Positions 57,920 to 64,000 of a stretch of DNA of 64,000 nucleotides are shown one piece after another. The notes beneath the pieces were generated by a model that was not told where the DNA came from, did no database searches, and saw only the letters and a program-made list of their open reading frames with translations. Within the stretch, counting starts at the first letter, position 1. Each line of letters starts with the position of its first letter. The stretch is from Chinchilla lanigera (lineage: Eukaryota; Chordata; Mammalia; Rodentia; Chinchillidae): assembly GCF_000276665.1 (NCBI RefSeq), contig NW_004955475.1:2890325-2954324 (forward strand), written 5' to 3'. A program made the position numbers and the translations under genes.

Positions 57920-58110
57920 GGAGCTATGATAGTGAGCAACACACTTGCATTTGAATCACATCAGTCACCAGTTTTATGTTGTATTGGGATTATTTAATCA
58001 CTCTGAGTCTGAACTTCCTCATGTGTATAATGGCACTATTAGTATTTATTATATAGGATAATTATAAAAATTAAATATGTCCTATTATAAATGCAGAGGA
58101 ATGAAACTAT
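57920..58110 (+). mobile_element. MIR SINE
   Basis: ATTTGAATCACATCAGTCAC, GAACTTCCTCATGTGTATAA, GGATAATTATAAAAATTAA follow the MIR sense order. Confidence 0.65.
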
Positions 58111-58689
58111 ATGGTTTCTGAGATTTGCCTAAAATGAATTCATTGAGATGGTGTGAAGGAGTTGGGGTACAAATAAAACATGATTTCCCATTCAGTGAAA
58201 ATCACTGAAACTTGAAACAGGCATGTTGATCTTGTCTCTACTTTTATATGAATTTTAAATTATGCATAATAAGTTTTAAAGTCCATTGGAGTGAGACTGA
58301 TGTTTACCTTATGGTTTGTGAAGAATTTAATTGTTCCTAGTGACATGAACTTTACACGTTAAGGAGACACTTGGAATGATAATTGTGGATGGTCCATCTG
58401 TGTTCTTAGTGTTGAACCGTAGAATATTAATCCAGAAGGGAATTTAGAATAGCTAAGTAGTTTGAGTAATATTTTCAGTAACAGATAGCAGTGGACCCTG
58501 GTCTAGATTCCAGGTCTCTCTGCTCCTACTTAAATTATTTTCCCATTATTTCATACTGCCTTGTTTAAACATAGCAGTTTTTGTGTAATTTCTACTAGTT
58601 TATTGCATATCAGATTAATTATTGCTTAAATAAATCTATCTCTTTGATGCGATCTATGAAAAAAGGGCTAGTTCTAGAAATATGAAGTT
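58111..58689. other. Unassigned, presumed intronic
   Basis: No recognisable element or exon. Confidence 0.4.
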
Positions 58690-58865
58690 GTATTTGTCCA
58701 ATACTTTCAAGTTTGTTCTTCCAGTTGATCCTCACAAGAAATCTGTGATGTAAATGAGGAGTTATTTCATTTCTACCCGAAGTGATAGAACTTGCCCATG
58801 GTCAATCAATAATCTGGTGATTAAACTAGAACTAAAACTGAGGCCTGGAGTTTTTCAAGTCTGAA
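58690..58865 (-). mobile_element. MIR SINE
   Basis: GATCCTCACAAGAAATCTGT, AACTTGCCCATGGTCAATCA, ACTAGAACTAAAACTGAGGC are antisense MIR wording. Confidence 0.7.
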
Positions 58866-59409
58866 CTCTACTTGTATTACTAGTTCTAGAATTTTATTAT
58901 AATTAAATTTAGCTTTTTTTTTTTTAGAATAAAGCATCTTATTATCTGGCATATTCCCAGGTGATTTTTCATTCATATTTTTTGTGGAAAAGAAAATAAG
59001 GCTCAATATTAGCATCTGAGGACAGGACAAGTATATGAAAGCATCAGAAGCTATAGAGATGACAGTGTATAGTATAAATTTATAGGATAAGTCTTGATAA
59101 ATATGTAAAAAATAATAGGTACTGTTACTCTATCCAACATGTTTAACCAGAGGCCCACAGTTTTCTTGTCCCCTTTTTATTTTAATATTTTAATAAAAAT
59201 ATAAAAATTGGAAGTCATAATTTAAATGCATTAATTATAGTATATTTTTTACATACAGCTTAAGACAATTCCTCTTCATTCATTATGGCCCAGGCAAGCC
59301 AAAATTAACATAGCTTCAAATGGTTTAAGATCTTAAAGATATCACTGTGTTAATATTTGTACTTCATTTTGTGATTTTTCTGACAGGAATAATCCTAAAT
59401 ATTTATATA
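58866..59409. other. Unassigned, presumed intronic
   Basis: AT-rich; nothing recognised. Confidence 0.4.
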
Positions 59410-59580
59410 AAGATTTTACAATTGCATCTTACAAAGAATTTTTACATGTGTTTTCACAATTGATCTTCTTGACAATCATTTGAAGAGGCAGGGCCAGACT
59501 GATATATGTCCATTTTAGAGATGAGGAAACTAAGGCATAGAAAAGTTAAAGAACTTGCCCAAAGTCATGTACTTCTTTTT
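59410..59580 (-). mobile_element. MIR SINE
   Basis: CATTTTAGAGATGAGGAAAC, GTTAAAGAACTTGCCCAAAG are a clear antisense MIR core. Confidence 0.85.
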
Positions 59581-60289
59581 CTGGTGTATCTTATCACCTC
59601 ATCTTTTCATTACCACACACACCTTCACTAATTCAAGTTTAGCTAACTATTGTATTAATGGTATAATACATTCATTCTTTCATTGACATTCATGCATAGT
59701 GTGTACTGCCAGTCTTCATTTATTTTTCTGATAATAGGCACTCTTCTCTTAAATTTCTGTTCTGTTTAGCATTCCAGATGGCTTTCACTTTCTTTTGTCT
59801 CATTACAGGTAAGCTGAAAAGGCAAGCTGCAGCAGTTTTGTCTTGGGTTCCTTCTGAGTATCTGCTATGGGCATTAGATTAGTTTCCTCAGTCAACTACA
59901 GGCTTTTGTTTATGTAGAAACCCTAGAAATAGAAAGTCATACATAGCTGCCTGCTGATATGCCATAGCTGTTATTTGAGATTGGGTCTTCCAGTGATGTC
60001 TATTGTGATAGGTATGAACCTGTTTGGTAGAAATGGAAAAAACTGGAGGATCTTAACAATATTCCTTTTTTAGGTAGTTTGTCTCTAGCAACCAATTATT
60101 TGGTTTTATTGGATATTGGATTAGCTTCAAGCAAAAGTTGGGGTTCCCACTGGCATCCAGGTTAAGGAGCACTATAACTTCATTTTAGCAATATTATAGT
60201 TCCAAATTCCTGAAGTTCAAATCTCTTCTTCAAGCATAAACTACTTTACCTCTGTGCTTGCTTCCTCTTATTTAAAATGGAAAAAACTT
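59581..60289. other. Unassigned, presumed intronic
   Basis: Contains CATTACAGGTAAGCTG (59,802-59,817), where an AG acceptor and a GTAAG donor abut with no exon between them. No coding segment seen. Confidence 0.4.
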
Positions 60290-60365
60290 GGGGTGCTTTT
60301 AGTGATATAGCATGGGCCTCAAATATATGAGGTCCTTTTGGGTTCAATGCACAGGACTGCAAAAA
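60290..60365 (+). mobile_element. Very degraded ID-like SINE
   Basis: TTTTAGTGATATAGCATGGG and GGTCCTTTTGGGTTCAATGC followed by a short A-run. Only the general plan survives. Confidence 0.4.
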
Positions 60366-60639
60366 ATAATGAAATAGGATAAAGACATTAATAATAGTAC
60401 TTACACCTAAGGTTGCAAGGATCGTTTAACTTTTCTTTAAAAACATCTATAATCTCAAATCCCTACAACACTGGTTTTCATTTTATAATAGTTCTAGTAT
60501 ATCTTATTGACCACAGGACGTAGGTGAATTATACTTGTTCAGGATCTTCCTAAATGATTATTTTGCCATCTTTAAACTTGTTCTTTTAGCAGTTCTTCAG
60601 GAGGATGTTTACCATATTTGGGTTATTAAAATGGAATAA

Positions 60640-60790
60640 GAGGGCACTATAGTTTGAGTCAGAGGACAAAAGTTCCAGTTCTGATTCTAGCATTTCTAAA
60701 TTGTGTGATCTTAATCTTCAAAATGAGTGAAATGGGAATTATATGAAAGCTATCTCCTTCCTTATTGTAATGTTATGCAGATGCACACAA
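60640..60790 (+). mobile_element. MIR SINE
   Basis: CACTATAGTTTGAGTCAGAG, CCAGTTCTGATTCTAGC, AATTGTGTGATCTTAAT, CTTCAAAATGAGTGAAATGG follow the MIR 5' half and core. Confidence 0.7.
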
Positions 60791-61904
60791 AGGATTATTA
60801 TTTGCATTGCCTAGATACTTTATTCTTTTTAAGTACTAGGTCCTTTCTTAAGTCTGTGTCACCATTTCCAATGCCCTTTCTTTTAAGTAGTGGGCTCTAA
60901 GAGCTCTGCTTTGCTTCACTCCTTAAAGATCTCACTTCAATTCTAGGCATGTTTTGTTTTTCCTTTCCTAGAATTGGTGAAAGTATATGATATGATCTTC
61001 TTAGTGAGCCATTTCTTGTTGTACCTTGGACATACTATTTATTCACTTTCATGATTCTAGAAGTTCATTATAGGAAATAGCACTTGGATAGCAAAATAAA
61101 TGTATGGACGAGACAGAAATTATATACCTTTACCAAATTCCTATTGTCCTGGTCTGTGGAATATTTTTAAAATATATTCTACGTCTATGAGATGTTGACC
61201 AGCTAACTGGAGATGGTGTTCAATCCTCTTCCTTTATTTCTCTTTCTAATACTCATTCCCTTAGTGAAGGATCAGAAATTCTAGCTTCCAGACACAAATA
61301 CTTGAGGAGTCAATCCAAGTTGGGATTATGGTTACTACCTTAAGTAGGTAATTTTTATTTGTGATGATTTCCTGCCCGGGTGATTCACATCTCAGTGGCC
61401 CAGGCCATCCCTACTATAACCCCTTTTTGTATATTTCTTTTCTGCTTCCCTCATTGATAGCTGCTGCATATCTAGTTGGTCTCAGAACTTAACAGCAGCA
61501 ATTTAACTCTTGAAACAACCCTTCTTTTCTAAAAAGCTGAAACTTAAGTGAGCCCTAATTCCCTTTAATTGTCAGTTTTGCTTAGGTATTACTAATATAG
61601 CAAAATTTTAGTTCTCAGCTGTCCCTTTATATCAATAGACTAAAATATTTGTGATATGGGTAGAGCAAGAAGTATACATTAGGTTCCTTTATTATTGTTG
61701 TTAAAGCTTTTGATTATAGGCATCTGTGGTTCTGAACATGGCTCTTACCATCGTCATTCCCATTATAAAGCATTCATTCATTCATTGAAAATTAGGACGT
61801 AGCATATAGGAAATAGTCTGTTAAAATTTAGGGACAGAGAAAGGAATAAAGTAGGCAAATATTAAGGAACCTAATTGATTGTGAGGGAGACAATTTCTCT
61901 TTGT
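60791..61904. other. Unassigned, presumed intronic
   Basis: No recognisable element or exon. Confidence 0.4.
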
Positions 61905-62095
61905 ACCACATACTATTATAAACACTTGAACACATATTGACTTAGTAAATCCTAACAGTAACTTCATGAGGTGTTACTAATATTATTTCTATTTCCACAA
62001 ATGAGAAAACAGACACAGGCAGCTAGAAAAAATATTTTACTCTAAAGAAGTTGTAGAGCCAAGATGTGACCCCAGCCACATATCAAGAACCTACA
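61905..62095 (-). mobile_element. MIR SINE
   Basis: CTAACAGTAACTTCATGAGG, TTTCCACAAATGAGAAAACA, GTAGAGCCAAGATGTGACCC are antisense MIR. Confidence 0.7.
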
Positions 62096-62444
62096 TATTT
62101 TACTACACGTTAGTAGCAATATGTGATATACTAAAAGGAAAAGTGACTGAGAAATGACAAATGGCTAAGTTTAAGAGGTATTTCTGGGGTACAACTTGTT
62201 ACAGCTGATAACCAACTGACCAAAGATGGAGAAGAGTCAAAGGTGAATGACCCATAGGTTTTTAAGCTTGACAGACTGAGTTGATGGTGATGCTAGAATT
62301 AAGACTGGAAATATAAAATGCTAGAAATAAAGATTGGAGCAGATTTAGGAACTCATGGAGTGTAAAGGACCTGTTTGATACTCAAGAAATATTCTTCTGA
62401 GTCAGAGCTCAAGATTTTGGCCATCAAAAATAATGAGGAATGTG

Positions 62445-62520
62445 GACTCAATAGTGATAGAATGTTTGCATAGCATGAATGAGCTCCTGGGTTCAATCCT
62501 CAGCACTGCAATAATAACAA
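62445..62520 (+). mobile_element. Degraded ID-like SINE
   Basis: AATAGTGATAGAATGTTTGC, then GGGTTCAATCCTCAGCACTG and an AATAATAACAA tail. Confidence 0.6.
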
Positions 62521-63318
62521 TCATGGTAATTATGTTAATAATTTTTAATTGATAACTTTTCATATGCTGAGAATTTCTTTGAGTGCATTTGCATGTATAT
62601 GCATGGAATCCACATTGACTTTTTTAAGAAAATAGAAATTTTCCCCTTCCTTGTCAGGTAAAGAAACAGATTTATGGAGGCTAAATGTTTGTTCATCATT
62701 CATCTTCCTCAACCATGCCTTCTCTTAATTCATAGGCCTTGAAGAAGAGCACACAGAAAATAGCTTTCGTAAAACATCCTGGCTAGAAATAATGACACCT
62801 ACTTGAAGGTATTTTGAATACAGAGGGAAAACAGAATTCTTTCCGCACTCATCTGCAAGTATTTCTGGTAGCAGTCAAGCAAGTTCTGCTAATTTTTGGT
62901 GCCCCCTTGTGGACTACACCAGAGATCTTTGATCCAACATTGTGTTTCTAACATCACACCTCATTTTCTCATCCTAGGAATCAGAAAAAAAATCTATCTT
63001 CTGTGAAACCTCCCACTTGATAGTTAATTTACACCTCAGTCCTGTCTCATACATAGCATCTTGAATTTTCTTTCATTATTTCCCACGCTTTACCAATTCT
63101 TGTACTTGAGAAAATATACTTCCTTGCTCTTTTTCCGTCATCAGGAGTGTCTATCACAAGGAGCTTAAATTCTATTGGAAATCAGAGTTTTATGAGATAC
63201 TGCCTGTACTGTTCTTATTTATTGCTATACTTCTTACTCTATTACCACATCCCTAAGAGGCTCCGTAGAACCCTTAGTATTACACAGAGGATAAGCTGAA
63301 CTTCTTTAATTCTATCTT
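62521..63318. other. Unassigned, presumed intronic
   Basis: No exon recognised. A purely ordinary stretch to my eye. Confidence 0.4.
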
Positions 63319-63608
63319 TATTTTTTTTATTTTAAAGAGAGTAGTAAATGAGACACAAACAGACAAAAGCTAGAACAATAGCAGCATACCAGTATCACAA
63401 ACATAGACAAACCAAAGCAAGAACATTTAAAGTGATACAGCATTTCAAGACAAAATAATACGAATTAACAGTGGTTGTTATATTACATGTCACTACCCTC
63501 AACTACATTGCTCAGATTACCAGATGTAGGAATGGAAGATTGTTCAAACCATTAAAGAGAATAAGAAAATAGTTATTAGATAAACATTAGAGATAATACA
63601 GAGTTTCA
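63319..63608 (-). mobile_element. Unrecognised poly(A) retroposon, copy 2
   Basis: Read on minus it begins AACTCTGTATTATCTCTAA, contains tacatctggtaatctgagca, aacaaccactgttaatt, gatactggtatgctgct and tgtctgtttgtg, and ends TTTAAAATAAAAAAAATAAA. These appear in the same order and spacing in copy 1 (35,563-35,865). Similarity stops at the same 5' position in both. A target duplication is not clear for this copy. No open frame. Confidence 0.65.
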
Positions 63609-63689
63609 CTAGATTCTAGATGGATAAGTTGAATCTTGCAAATAAAAAGACCCTGACAAAAATAAAATGTGATTCTTGGCCATTTAACT

Positions 63690-64000
63690 CTGTGATGGTT
63701 AGGGTTAGGTGTCAATTTGATTGGGCTTGGGATTTGCCTGGAAAACTGGTAGAGTAGATTTCTATGTGTGTCTGGGTGGATCATGGAGGCCTGGCCTTGA
63801 GGCCTATGTCTGGTCCCTTGACACTTCTTCTCTGGCAGTACTTCCCCTGCTCTGCTTCCTGGCTGCCAGGAGCCAAGCAGCTGTGCTCCTCTGTGCCCTT
63901 ATGCCATGATGTTTCTGTGATAGAGCCAAGTGACAATGAACTGAATTCTGCAAACTGTAAGCCAAGTTAAACCCCTCATCCCTTAAATTGTGGGTGTCAG
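63690..64000 (+). mobile_element. Unclassified old interspersed repeat, cut by window end
   Basis: TGTGATGGTTAGGGTTAGGT, GTGTCAATTTGATTGGGC, CTGCTTCCTGGCTGCCAGG, TGCAAACTGTAAGCCAAG and TTAAACCCCTCATCCC have the wording of a medium-reiteration mammalian repeat (LTR or DNA type). I cannot assign the class. Two overlapping short plus frames within it are not genes. Confidence 0.5.

Noticed and set aside
59802..59817. CATTACAGGTAAGCTG as splice sites of an exon
   Set aside because: Acceptor and donor abut with zero exon length (AG|GTAAG); at most a recursive-splice-like site, with no evidence for use.
63721..63970. Two overlapping plus frames near the window end
   Set aside because: They lie inside an old interspersed repeat of LTR/DNA type; not a gene.
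1..64000. Prokaryotic-style operon, toxin system, phage or CRISPR locus
   Set aside because: No Shine-Dalgarno-led gene runs, no dense coding, and abundant mammalian SINE/LINE content. The window is clearly mammalian.

Overview
This is mammalian nuclear DNA, almost certainly from a rodent. It carries many copies of two rodent-type SINEs. One is a short SINE derived from tRNA-Ala (ID-like, with an A box reading TAGCTCAG). The other is a 7SL-derived B1-like monomer with an internal 29-nt duplication. Old mammalian MIRs, MaLR-type LTRs, mariner and Tigger-like remnants and many L1 pieces are also present. The exact SINE forms differ from what I recall for mouse, rat and kangaroo rat. Beaver or a relative is my best guess, but that is inference. 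There is no prokaryotic gene organisation, operon, CRISPR array or phage. No complete protein-coding gene is visible; nearly every open frame in the window is a fragment of a decayed transposon. || Layout. 0-10 kb: mariner and MaLR remnants, a decayed plus-strand L1 (2.35-8.17 kb) split by a MaLR element and an ID SINE, then an L1 with an inverted 5' end (8.64-9.88 kb). 10-26 kb: an LTR with an apparent poly(A) end (10.9-11.2 kb), then a long minus-strand L1 (11.2-25.7 kb) interrupted at 13.43-21.95 kb by a second, apparently full-length minus-strand L1. That inner L1 carries three B1s, one MaLR LTR and one ID SINE. 26-29.4 kb: mostly old sequence with a MIR, ending in a 700-nt run of N. 29.4-35 kb: the best-preserved L1 ORF2 of the window (minus strand) with a 130-nt internal duplication, joined directly to about 570 bp of GC-rich tandem repeats, then another 5'-inverted L1. 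35-38 kb: a Tigger-like DNA transposon holding an ID SINE and an unrecognised poly(A)-ended insert, then two more 5'-inverted L1s. 38-45 kb: MIRs, B1s, a MaLR inside a B1, microsatellites and an L1 piece. || 45-64 kb looks different. It has few L1s, more MIRs, and a CpG-rich block at about 47.54-48.78 kb with GC boxes, a CCAAT box, a good splice acceptor (48,510-48,511) and a consensus donor (GTAAGT at 48,702). I read this as a promoter with one or two 5' exons of a plus-strand gene whose remaining exons lie beyond the window. I could not identify the gene. The block from 48.7 kb to the end would be its first intron, with one 5'-inverted L1 at 54.8-56.7 kb. || The most useful observations are: five L1 insertions with twin-priming (5'-inversion) structure; an L1-in-L1 nest with an 18-nt target duplication; an L1 whose ORF2 is joined directly to a GC-rich tandem array and carries an off-register 130-nt repeat across its catalytic motif; an unrecognised roughly 300-bp poly(A) retroposon with two copies sharing a 5' boundary; an LTR that seems to end at its own polyadenylation site; and the orphan CpG-island exon.
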